Assembly: GCA_034435035.1 (NCBI GenBank)
Contig: DAOTXW010000102.1
Location: 1-8,940, forward strand
Length of the DNA: 8,940 nucleotides
Direction: 5' to 3'
Source: JAHEME01 sp034435035
Lineage (GTDB): Bacteria > Chloroflexota > Anaerolineae > Aggregatilineales > UBA3940
The notes below the pieces were generated by a model. That model did not search any database and was not told the origin of the DNA. It worked only from the letters and a program-made list of their open reading frames with translations. The translations under genes were made by a program, and so were the position numbers. Shown piece after piece: positions 1-5,629 of this stretch (its first letter is position 1; every line of letters begins with the position of its first letter).

Positions 1-729
1 CGCCAGCCGTTCGGCCAGCGCCGCCCGGACAGCCCCGGCGTCCCAGGCCGCCGGCCTGTCCACCGGCGCCCCGCCCACCACCAGCGTGATCTCGCCGCGC
101 GGCGGCTGGGCGGCGAAGTGCGCCGCGGCGTCATCCAGCGTGCCGCGCCAGATCTCCTCAAAGAGCTTGGTCAGCTCGCGAGCCACCGCCACCGGGCGCG
201 GCCCCAGCACAGCCCGCAGATCGGCCAGCGCATCCAGCAGGCGATGCGGCGCCTCGTAGATCACCAGCGTATGCGGCAGCGCAGCCACCGCGGCCAGCGC
301 CTCGCGGCGGGCCGCCGACCGCCGGGGCAGGAATCCCAGGTAGGTGAAGCGGTCGGCGGGGAGGCCGGATGCCACCAGCGCGGGCAGCAGAGCGCTGGCC
401 CCCGGCAGCGGCACCACCGCCACCCCCTGCTCCAGCGCGGCGCGGATGAGCAGATAGCCGGGATCCGACAGGCCGGGCGTGCCCGCATCCGAGACGAGGG
501 CCACGTCGCCCGTCGCCAGCGCCGCCAGGATGGTCTCCAGCCGGACGATCTCGTTGTGCTGGTGGTAGCTGATCAGCGGAGTTTTGAGGCCAAAGTGCGC
601 CAGCAGGCGGCCGGTGGTGCGGGTGTCCTCCGCCGCCACCAGCGAGGCCTCGCCCAGGACGCGCAGCGCGCGCAGGGTGATGTCCTCCAGATTGCCGATC
701 GGCGTCGGGACGATGTAGAGCGTGCCCAC
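1..729 (-). CDS. rsmI: RsmI, 16S rRNA (cytidine-1402 2'-O)-methyltransferase, C-terminus cut by window edge
   Basis: RsmI uses S-adenosylmethionine to methylate the 2'-OH of C1402 in the decoding centre of 16S rRNA, acting in the cytoplasm. I translated the minus strand from a GTG at 729. The protein opens with GTLYIVPTPIGNLEDIT, the standard family start, and this fixes the start codon; a CTG 12 nt upstream is less likely. Seen in order: AEDTRTTG (residues 33-40), the Gly-rich SDAGTPGLSDPG (80-91) typical of tetrapyrrole-methylase-fold enzymes, PLPGASALLPALVASGLP (107-124), GFLPRR (132-137) and YEAPHRLLDAL (158-168). Residues 1-243 are present; family members usually run to about 270-300, so only the C-terminal tail is missing. 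It is the last visible gene of the minus-strand cluster, 60 nt after the preceding stop and in the same frame as that gene. A GGCGGGGG stretch about 18-25 nt upstream is a poor ribosome site, so translation may be coupled. Confidence 0.95.
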   Translation of the reverse strand, partial: MGTLYIVPTPIGNLEDITLRALRVLGEASLVAAEDTRTTGRLLAHFGLKTPLISYHQHNEIVRLETILAALATGDVALVSDAGTPGLSDPGYLLIRAALEQGVAVVPLPGASALLPALVASGLPADRFTYLGFLPRRSAARREALAAVAALPHTLVIYEAPHRLLDALADLRAVLGPRPVAVARELTKLFEEIWRGTLDDAAAHFAAQPPRGEITLVVGGAPVDRPAAWDAGAVRAALAERLA

Positions 730-789
730 CGGGATCTTCAGGCGGCTGCCCCCGCCGGGGACAGCCGGAGCGCCGTCCGGGCCGGGGGA

Positions 790-1566
790 TCAGCGCGAGA
801 ACTCGTGATTCTGGACGAAGTTGACGATGGCGACATTACGATCGCACGATGACAGGGTGCGCACCACAATCGGCTCGGAAAGCGGCATGCCGGTCGTGTT
901 CAGCAGCCGCACCACGAACTCGGCCTCGACCGGGTTAGGGTTGAGGAACACCTCATAGCCGGAAGGGCCGAACTGGGTGGCCGTGCCGCTGAACTCGATC
1001 TGCTCGAAGCCCTCGCCGGTCACCTGGATGGGCAGGCCGGGCACCGGCTCGCCGTTGATGTCAAATACCTGTCCGGCGATGCTGAGCCACGCGCAGTCCT
1101 CATCGTTGGTGTTGCGGGCATAGGTGACCGCCTCGTCCTGCAGGGTGAACGGGAAGACCGCGACGGTGTTGGTCGCGCCCGGCAGGGGCGTGATGCCGGT
1201 GGCAGTGGCCTGCGGCGTGGGGGTGCGGGTGGCCGTCGCCATACGGGTTGGCGTGGGGCCTTCCGTCGAAGTCGGGGACGGAGTCCAGGTGGGCGGCAGG
1301 TTCGGGTCCGCCCCCTCCAGCAGGAACAGCGTCGGGGTAGGCGGCAGCGGAGCGGGCGGGAAGGGGTTGAGCGGCGACAGCGGGTTCTGAATGATCAGCA
1401 CCGTCAGGATAATGGCCGCCACGGTCGCCAGCAGGAACAGACCGCTGATGATGTCGAAGAGGCCGCCCGAACGGCGGCGGGCCGCGCGGCGGCGGGGCTG
1501 CCGCTCCTCTTCCAGGGTGGGAGGTTGTTCCGGCTCATACGCGCCAAACGGGTCGAAGTCGCTCAC
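790..1566 (-). CDS. N-anchored membrane protein with Pro/Thr stalk and two-cysteine extracellular domain (paralogue 2)
   Basis: The function is not recognised. The 258-residue product has an acidic start, a basic cluster RRRAARRRSGG (25-35), one membrane helix (about 36-59), a Pro/Thr-rich stalk (about 65-132) and a C-terminal domain (about 135-258). The basic cluster before the helix predicts the N-terminus inside and the C-terminal domain outside. That domain contains DCAWLSIAGQVFDINGEPV and ends CDRNVAIVNF. Its two cysteines, C158 and C241, are 83 residues apart, the same spacing as in the upstream neighbour, so a disulfide is plausible. The small-residue and beta-strand pattern after IAGQVF suggests an Ig-like or carboxypeptidase-regulatory-like sandwich (inference). 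The start is GTG, chosen because AGGA lies 4 nt before it (GAGGACGCTGTG). It sits 36 nt behind its paralogue and 60 nt ahead of rsmI. Confidence 0.85.
   Translation of the reverse strand: MSDFDPFGAYEPEQPPTLEEERQPRRRAARRRSGGLFDIISGLFLLATVAAIILTVLIIQNPLSPLNPFPPAPLPPTPTLFLLEGADPNLPPTWTPSPTSTEGPTPTRMATATRTPTPQATATGITPLPGATNTVAVFPFTLQDEAVTYARNTNDEDCAWLSIAGQVFDINGEPVPGLPIQVTGEGFEQIEFSGTATQFGPSGYEVFLNPNPVEAEFVVRLLNTTGMPLSEPIVVRTLSSCDRNVAIVNFVQNHEFSR
1168..1296 (-). repeat. Pro/Thr stalk-coding segment of paralogue 2
   Basis: This segment encodes about residues 91-133, a run rich in PT, TPT and TAT units (for example PTPTRMATATRTPTPQATAT). It is low complexity, less regular than in the paralogue, and likely an extended, possibly glycosylated spacer between membrane helix and outer domain (inference). 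Confidence 0.6.
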
Positions 1567-1602
1567 AGCGTCCTCATCCGGTCAGTCAGGGGGGCCGATT
1601 GA

Positions 1603-2361
1603 TCAGTCATTCTTCTTGAAGTTCACGATGGCCAGGTTCTTGTCGCACTCCGGGATCATCTGCACGGTGACTTCCTCGGAGAGCGGGTTGTTGTTGTCGT
1701 CCACCACCTGCACGCGGAAGACGCCGCTGCTGGGCGCATTATTCACTGAGCGCTCCCAGCCGGCGGCGCCGTAGGCGGTGTTGCTGCCTGAGATCACCAC
1801 TTCGTCGATGCCCCCGCCGGTGATGCGCACCCGCACCCCGGATTTGGGGTCATTACTGGCGTTAAAGACCTGCCCCGCGATCCCGGCCCAGTTGCAGCCC
1901 GCCCCATTAGCGAAGTTGGCGGTATAGGTGATCGAGCCGCGCTGACGATATTCGGTCGTTGAGGATGGCTCTTTGGTATTGGTGGGCGCGGCGGTGTTGG
2001 TGGGCCGGGGCGTATTGGTGATCGTCGGCGTGTCGGTCGGGGTGGGCGTATCCGTCGGCGTGGCCGTGTCGGTGGGTGTTGGCGTGCTGGTGGCGGTCGG
2101 GGTGCGGGTGACCGTCGCGGTGCTGGTCGAAGTGAGGGTCGGCGAGGCGGTCCAGGTGGGATTCACCGTCGGGCCTGCCAGCGTCGCCGTCTGGCTCGGC
2201 AGCGCAAACAGCGTCGGCTCGGCAGCGACGCCGGGGGCAGCCGGCCGTGGCCGCAGCGCCAGAAAGGCGGCGGCCACGCAGACCAGCGCCGTCATCCCCA
2301 GCATGATCACCGTCACGGCGTTGTAGAGGCCATTCAGATCCGACGTCCGCGAGCTCTGCAT
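1603..2361 (-). CDS. N-anchored membrane protein with Pro/Thr stalk and two-cysteine extracellular domain (paralogue 1)
   Basis: The function is not recognised. The 252-residue product has one membrane helix near the N-terminus (about 13-37), followed by RPRP, then a linker, a very regular Pro/Thr stalk (about 68-133) and a C-terminal domain (about 140-252). The helix shows no clear cleavage site or lipobox, so a membrane anchor is more likely than a secreted product. The outer domain contains CNWAGIAGQVFNASND and ends CDKNLAIVNFKKND. Cysteines C156 and C239 are 83 residues apart. It is clearly paralogous to the next gene downstream: both share IAGQVF, PLSE, CD-x-N-x-AIVNF and a PTLF...PTWT motif before the stalk. 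The ATG start has an excellent ribosome site (AAGGAGGG, about 5 nt spacing). It begins 28 nt after the PpiC-type isomerase stop and is probably in the same transcript. Confidence 0.85.
   Translation of the reverse strand: MQSSRTSDLNGLYNAVTVIMLGMTALVCVAAAFLALRPRPAAPGVAAEPTLFALPSQTATLAGPTVNPTWTASPTLTSTSTATVTRTPTATSTPTPTDTATPTDTPTPTDTPTITNTPRPTNTAAPTNTKEPSSTTEYRQRGSITYTANFANGAGCNWAGIAGQVFNASNDPKSGVRVRITGGGIDEVVISGSNTAYGAAGWERSVNNAPSSGVFRVQVVDDNNNPLSEEVTVQMIPECDKNLAIVNFKKND
1963..2145 (-). repeat. Degenerate Pro/Thr hexapeptide repeat (stalk of paralogue 1)
   Basis: This encodes about residues 73-133, with repeated units such as TPTPTDTATPTDTPTPTDTP and a later TNT variant (PRPTNTAAPTNTKE). At DNA level the plus strand reads as degenerate GTCGGCGTG/GTSGGGGTG units. 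Such a run could expand or contract by slippage, so stalk length may vary between strains (inference). Confidence 0.75.
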
Positions 2362-2389
2362 GCCGCACCCTCCTTGCCCGGCGCTGCCG

Positions 2390-3322
2390 TTACGAGGTCA
2401 GGTCGATCATCTGCTGCACATCCGCCCCATCCCGCAGGGTCTGCTGCCACTGTTCGATGGTGCGCTCCATCAGCCGCTGGCGAGTCTCGCTCTCGATCTC
2501 GCGATCGGCCTCAAACTCCAGCGTCTGCACCACATGAAAGCCCCACGCGCTGGGCACCACCCCGCTGGTCTGGCCCGGCGTCATGCTGAAGGCGATCTCC
2601 TCGACTTCCGGCACCAGCAGCCCACCACGGGGGAACCAGCCCAGGTCGCCCCCGATATCGCGGGTCGTCACGTCCACGGAATACTCGGCGGCCAGCGCGG
2701 CGAAGTCCTCGCCGGCGGTCAGGCGGGCCAGCACTTCCTCGGCCTGCTGCTGGGTGTTGACCAGGATATGGCGGGCATGGACGTGCTCGGCGCGGGTTGG
2801 GACGCCGTCCAGGATCGGCGCGATCAGCCGGTTGGTCATCAGGTCCAGCCGGATGGCCTCACGAAACTCCTCGGGCGTATAGTAGCTGCTATTCAGCCAG
2901 CTGTCGAAATACTCCTGCCCGGTCTCAGCGACCATCCCGGCGATGAACTGATCGACTTCGGCATCCGACACCGTGATGCCCTGCGCGGCGGCCTGCTGGC
3001 GGATCAGTTCCTGCTCGATCAGCAGGTCAAGCACCTGCTGGCGGTAGCCGCTCTGATCGGCCACCTGAAAGCCCAGCGCCGCCTGGCCGGCCTCAAAGCG
3101 GGCCAGCTCGCGCTGGAAGGCCTCGACGCTGACCGGCTGGCCGTTGACCAGCGCCGCCACCCCGTCCCCGGTCTCGGCGGGCGCTCCGCCCGGCTCCCCA
3201 CCCGGCGCCGGTGTGAAATCGAAAGCGGGCGTGGCGCCGGAGCCGGCCCCGCAGGCTGCCAGCAGCAGGGCTGCTGCCGCCATCAACACGCTGGAGAGTC
3301 TCAGGGGATGCAAACGCTTCAC
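2390..3322 (-). CDS. Lipoprotein PpiC/parvulin-type peptidyl-prolyl cis-trans isomerase (PrsA/SurA-like foldase)
   Basis: This is predicted to catalyse proline cis-trans isomerisation in exported proteins outside the cytoplasmic membrane. The 310-residue product starts with a lipoprotein signal, a hydrophobic stretch ending in the lipobox LAAC with C24 as the lipidated residue, followed by a Gly/Pro/Ala-rich tether (25-52). An N-terminal SurA/PrsA-like helical region (about 54-175) contains VNGQPVSVEAFQREL and LIEQELIRQQAAAQGI. The PpiC domain (about 178-270) shows HARHILVNT, AAEYSVD, GGDLGWFPRGG, FSMTPGQTSGVV and WGFHVVQ, all family hallmarks. A helical tail follows to 310. The GTG start is supported by GAGG 4 nt upstream and by the signal peptide beginning MKRLHPLR. 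It is the first gene of the minus-strand cluster, directly upstream of two Pro-rich surface proteins, which are plausible clients. prsA would be the nearest named relative, but I do not assign the symbol. Confidence 0.93.
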   Translation of the reverse strand: MKRLHPLRLSSVLMAAAALLLAACGAGSGATPAFDFTPAPGGEPGGAPAETGDGVAALVNGQPVSVEAFQRELARFEAGQAALGFQVADQSGYRQQVLDLLIEQELIRQQAAAQGITVSDAEVDQFIAGMVAETGQEYFDSWLNSSYYTPEEFREAIRLDLMTNRLIAPILDGVPTRAEHVHARHILVNTQQQAEEVLARLTAGEDFAALAAEYSVDVTTRDIGGDLGWFPRGGLLVPEVEEIAFSMTPGQTSGVVPSAWGFHVVQTLEFEADREIESETRQRLMERTIEQWQQTLRDGADVQQMIDLTS

Positions 3323-3357
3323 TTATCCTCGCATAGATGGATTCTGCAACCGCGGAC

Positions 3358-3386
3358 AGTCTACTCGCAAGGGTTCCATTTGGCAA
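3358..3386 (-). promoter_or_regulatory. Promoter for the PpiC-type isomerase/surface-protein operon
   Basis: On the minus strand, TTGCCA (3386-3381) and TAGACT (3363-3358) are separated by exactly 17 nt, a good sigma-70-type match. The expected start site near 3351 leaves a leader of about 29 nt with a ribosome site before the GTG at 3322. Its -35 and spacer overlap the inverted repeat at 3367-3393. Confidence 0.6.
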
Positions 3387-3393
3387 CCCTTGC
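3367..3393. promoter_or_regulatory. Perfect 9-bp inverted repeat, candidate operator between divergent promoters
   Basis: The arms are GCAAGGGTT (3367-3375) and AACCCTTGC (3385-3393), perfectly complementary, with a 9-nt spacer. The two half-site centres are 18 bp apart. It overlaps the -35 and spacer of the leftward promoter and ends 5 bp before the -35 of the rightward promoter. This is where a dimeric regulator could control both sides. No regulator gene is in the window. It has no T-tract and lies outside genes, so a terminator is unlikely. Confidence 0.5.
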
Positions 3394-3398
3394 CCCGG

Positions 3399-3428
3399 TT
3401 GCGGCGCGCGGGCGATCGATGCTATGCT
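3399..3428 (+). promoter_or_regulatory. Promoter for the first Cys-rich surface protein
   Basis: TTGCGG (3399-3404) and TATGCT (3423-3428) are spaced by 18 nt, with a TG one base before the -10 (extended -10, TGCTATGCT). The start site is expected near 3435. It closely resembles the promoter upstream of the tandem paralogue at 4609-4638. Confidence 0.55.
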
Positions 3429-3463
3429 GGCGCGTGATGGGGACCGTCCGCGGTGAGGCGCCG

Positions 3464-4570
3464 ATGAGCATCCTCAGACATCTGCCCGGGAGCGCGGCAA
3501 CGGGCCTGGTCGTGGTGGGCTGGCTGGCGGCGCTGACACTGGCGCCTGCTTCCGGCGCCGCCGCGGCGCAGACCAGCGGCTGCTACGGCGGATCGCCCAA
3601 CGGCCAATGCGAGCCAGGGATGGGCGAATCCTGCCACTCATGCCCGGCGGACTGCGGTCGCTGCCGCAGCGAGCCGGAGGAACCGGGCAACCCGTGCGAC
3701 AACGACGCAGTCTGCGAGGCGGATCGGGGCGAAACCCCGATCAACTGCGGCGACTGCGCCTCCGTCTGCGGCGACCAGATCTGCGCCCCGCATGAGGTGG
3801 ACAGCTGCGCCGCCGACTGCCCGCTGACGCTGACCTGCGGCGACGGCGTGTGCAGCGCTCTGGAGAGCTTCTCCACCTGCCCGCTGGACTGCGATCCGCC
3901 CACCCGCACCCCGACCCTCACCGCGACGCCTTCTGCCACGGCGACCCCGCAGGCCACGGATACGCCGACCACCCCGCCCCCGACGGACACCGATACGCCC
4001 GAGCCGCTCGCCCCCACCGCGACCGATACGCCCGTGACGCGCCAGCCGCCCGCCGCGCCGACTTCCACGCCGACGCCGGCTCCGGCAGGCCGACCCGTCT
4101 GCCGGGTGGTGGGCCTGGCCGAGATCGACCGGCGGGCGGCGCGCGCTTTTGTGCAGGCCAGCGGCGGCTACTCGGCTCCGATCTGGCTGATCTGCGAGGA
4201 GCCCCCCGACGAAGTATGCCTGCCCGCCGACCCGATCCTGCGGCTGGCGGCGGACGACCTCCCCGCTGTGCAGCTGCTGGACTGCGGCATCACCGGGAAA
4301 TGCCGCTCGCTGGCTGCCACGGCGCTGGAGGAGACGGAGGTCTGCTGGCAATCCGGGGATGGCGGCGGCCCGCGCTGCAACCCGGGCTGCTCGTTTGCCC
4401 GCGCAGCGGAGGATCAGCCGGCTCTGCCGCCAAACTCCCTGCCGCCGCTGATGCTCGCCTGCGCGGCTGGCGGCGCGCTGCTGCTGCTGGCCGTGCTGCT
4501 GGTGGTGCGCCGCCGCCGCGAGCCGGACAGCGAAGCGGTCGAGGACGACAGCTCGCCCGAAAGCGGCTGA
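3464..4570 (+). CDS. C-anchored Cys-rich repeat surface protein with an extra eight-Cys domain (paralogue A)
   Basis: The function is not recognised. The 368-residue product has a signal peptide (about 1-35, ending ASGAAAAQ), a Cys-rich region (40-143) with 18 cysteines in four units of the CGDxxCxxxE...CxxDC type, and a Pro/Thr stalk (about 145-207). A second domain (about 210-312) has eight cysteines (213, 244, 252, 274, 280, 294, 305, 309). It ends with a membrane helix (about 326-348), RRRR and an acidic tail. This predicts a type I topology with everything but the tail outside. The even cysteine counts favour disulfides, though metal binding is possible given the conserved D and E residues. 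I chose the ATG at 3464 because TGAGG lies 5 nt upstream and the signal peptide follows at once. ATG 3437 (nine codons earlier) lies about 2 nt from the predicted transcript start and would be leaderless. The frame stays open far upstream, but there it is antisense to the isomerase gene. Confidence 0.85.
   Translation: MSILRHLPGSAATGLVVVGWLAALTLAPASGAAAAQTSGCYGGSPNGQCEPGMGESCHSCPADCGRCRSEPEEPGNPCDNDAVCEADRGETPINCGDCASVCGDQICAPHEVDSCAADCPLTLTCGDGVCSALESFSTCPLDCDPPTRTPTLTATPSATATPQATDTPTTPPPTDTDTPEPLAPTATDTPVTRQPPAAPTSTPTPAPAGRPVCRVVGLAEIDRRAARAFVQASGGYSAPIWLICEEPPDEVCLPADPILRLAADDLPAVQLLDCGITGKCRSLAATALEETEVCWQSGDGGGPRCNPGCSFARAAEDQPALPPNSLPPLMLACAAGGALLLLAVLLVVRRRREPDSEAVEDDSSPESG
3581..3892 (+). 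repeat. Four-unit Cys-rich repeat region of paralogue A
   Basis: Units are: 1, C40-C67 (PNGQCEPGMGESCHSCPADC); 2, C78-C102 (CDNDAVCEADRGETPINCGDC); 3, CGDQICAPHEVDSCAADC; 4, CGDGVCSALESFSTCPLDC. Each has C-x(4-8)-C with an acidic residue soon after, then C-x2/3-DC. Units 3 and 4 are the most regular. The pattern resembles the CGDGxC...CxxDC repeats seen in many secreted bacterial and archaeal proteins. Confidence 0.75.
3896..4084 (+). repeat. Pro/Thr stalk-coding segment of paralogue A
   Basis: It encodes about residues 145-207, rich in TPT, TAT and TDTP units (TPTLTATPSATATPQATDTP and so on). It is a low-complexity spacer between the two cysteine-rich domains. Confidence 0.65.
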
Positions 4571-4608
4571 CTCCCCCGCACAGGCTCGACCCCATCCGCT
4601 GCTCCTGG

Positions 4609-4638
4609 TTGCGCCGCGCAGCCGGATCGTAGTATGTT
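4609..4638 (+). promoter_or_regulatory. Promoter for the second Cys-rich surface protein
   Basis: TTGCGC (4609-4614) and TATGTT (4633-4638) are spaced by 18 nt. Flanking bases also match the promoter at 3399-3428 (GGTTGCG, then CGCGC, then ATCG before the -10), suggesting both descend from one duplicated promoter. An alternative -10, TAGTAT (4630-4635), would give a 15-nt spacer. It lies in the 109-nt gap between the two paralogues; no intrinsic terminator is seen in that gap, so read-through from the first gene is also possible. Confidence 0.5.
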
Positions 4639-4679
4639 TGCGCAACGCCGATTCATTGCTTCAGGAGTGACAGGCATAG

Positions 4680-5549
4680 ATGGACGGACTGACTCTCTCC
4701 CGCCAGCGGCAGCCCTTACTTCCGCTGCGCAGCTGGCTGCTGATCGCCGCGGCTGCCGGGACTGGCTTCCTGCTCGCCTTTAACGCGGCCAGCGCGGCCG
4801 CCGCCGATCAGGGCCACGCGGCGGAGCTGGCGCGCCCGCCCTACGGCGTCTGCGGGGACAAGACCTGTGACAGTTATGCGCCGTACAACGAGAACTGCCG
4901 CAACTGCCCGCGGGACTGCGGCCGCTGCGAGAGCGACGATCCGCCCGACCGCGGCTGTGACAATGACGGCATCTGTGAGCCTGAACGCGAGGAAGGCACG
5001 TTCAACTGCGGCGACTGCCCCTCGGTGTGCGGCGACCAGATCTGCGCCCGGCATGAGGTAGACACCTGTGCCGCCGACTGCCCGCTGACCCTCACCTGCG
5101 GCGACGCCATATGCAGCGCACTGGAGGACTTCACTTCGTGCCCGCTGGACTGCGCCCCGGCGACCGTGGAGCCAACGGCCACCACGCGCCCCGCCGGGCC
5201 GCCGCCCGCCACCGACGAACCCACAGCAGAGCCGGCAGCCGAGGCCACAGGCACAGCAACAGACTCGCCCACAGCCACCCCGACGGACCTCCCAACCGCC
5301 ACCAGCCCGCCCACCAGCACGGCGACTGACACACCCTCCCCGGAACCCGAGACCCCGGACGAGCCGCCGCCGCCCGAACCGACGGATGCGCCGCCGGCCA
5401 AACCGGTGGGGCTGGCTCGCTTCATCGTGCCGGGAGGCATCGCACTGGGGGCAGCCGGGCTGGGGCTGCTGGCGTTCTTCGGCTTCTTCCGCCGCCGCCG
5501 CGACGAAGATATCGAGTACTCTGAGGGGGATGACGACCTGCGCCGCTGA
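4680..5549 (+). CDS. C-anchored Cys-rich repeat surface protein (paralogue B)
   Basis: The function is not recognised. The 289-residue product has a signal peptide (hydrophobic about 19-42, AASAAAADQ), a Cys-rich region (58-158) with 18 cysteines, and a Pro/Thr/Glu stalk (about 160-241). A membrane helix (about 246-270) is followed by RRRR and an acidic tail DEDIEYSEGDDD. Cysteine spacing is identical to paralogue A from the seventh cysteine onward, and the last 44 residues of the repeat region are about 84% identical (37 of 44 by eye). It lacks the eight-cysteine domain that paralogue A carries after its stalk. The ATG start has AGGAG about 12 nt upstream, a long spacing, but the signal peptide begins within 20 residues and no better start is in frame. 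It ends 80 nt from the convergent surE, with a hairpin between. Confidence 0.85.
   Translation: MDGLTLSRQRQPLLPLRSWLLIAAAAGTGFLLAFNAASAAAADQGHAAELARPPYGVCGDKTCDSYAPYNENCRNCPRDCGRCESDDPPDRGCDNDGICEPEREEGTFNCGDCPSVCGDQICARHEVDTCAADCPLTLTCGDAICSALEDFTSCPLDCAPATVEPTATTRPAGPPPATDEPTAEPAAEATGTATDSPTATPTDLPTATSPPTSTATDTPSPEPETPDEPPPPEPTDAPPAKPVGLARFIVPGGIALGAAGLGLLAFFGFFRRRRDEDIEYSEGDDDLRR
4851..5153 (+). repeat. Four-unit Cys-rich repeat region of paralogue B
   Basis: Units are: 1, CGDKTCDSYAPYNENCRNC and on to C83; 2, CDNDGICEPEREEGTFNCGD and on to C117; 3, CGDQICARHEVDTCAADC; 4, CGDAICSALEDFTSCPLDC. There are 18 cysteines, the same number as in paralogue A. The DNA for units 3 and 4 (5022-5153) is close to 3761-3892; unit 1 has diverged most. 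Confidence 0.75.
5157..5402 (+). repeat. Pro/Thr/Glu stalk-coding segment of paralogue B
   Basis: It encodes about residues 160-241. The composition shifts from Thr/Ala/Pro-rich (TATDSPTATPTDLPTATSPP) to Pro/Glu-rich (EPETPDEPPPPEPTD) close to the membrane helix. It is longer than the stalk of paralogue A and here runs directly into the anchor. Confidence 0.65.
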
Positions 5550-5574
5550 GTCTGGAAGCCAGCAGGCCAATATC

Positions 5575-5607
5575 ACAGGGGCAGCGCGATCCACCGGCTG
5601 CCCCTGT
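5575..5607. terminator. Hairpin between convergent genes, probable bidirectional terminator
   Basis: An 11-bp perfect stem, ACAGGGGCAGC (5575-5585) with GCTGCCCCTGT (5597-5607), surrounds an 11-nt loop. It lies between the plus-strand stop at 5549 and the surE stop at 5630. Neither side has a proper T-run, so it may act with Rho or as a 3'-end stabilising structure. Confidence 0.55.
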
Positions 5608-5629
5608 TCGATCCGTAACCGCTCGCCCG

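Noticed and set aside
118..852. Plus-strand open frame of 244 codons
   Set aside because: It is antisense to rsmI, whose motifs are unmistakable, and its product has biased Arg/Gln/His composition.
1963..2145. Repeated DNA considered as a CRISPR array or minisatellite outside a gene
   Set aside because: The repeats are short, degenerate, without spacers, and are explained by the Pro/Thr coding pattern in frame.
2360..3463. Open frame extending the first Cys-rich protein far upstream (to about 736 residues)
   Set aside because: It is antisense to the clear PpiC-type isomerase gene and crosses the divergent promoters; a signal peptide and ribosome site place the start at 3464.
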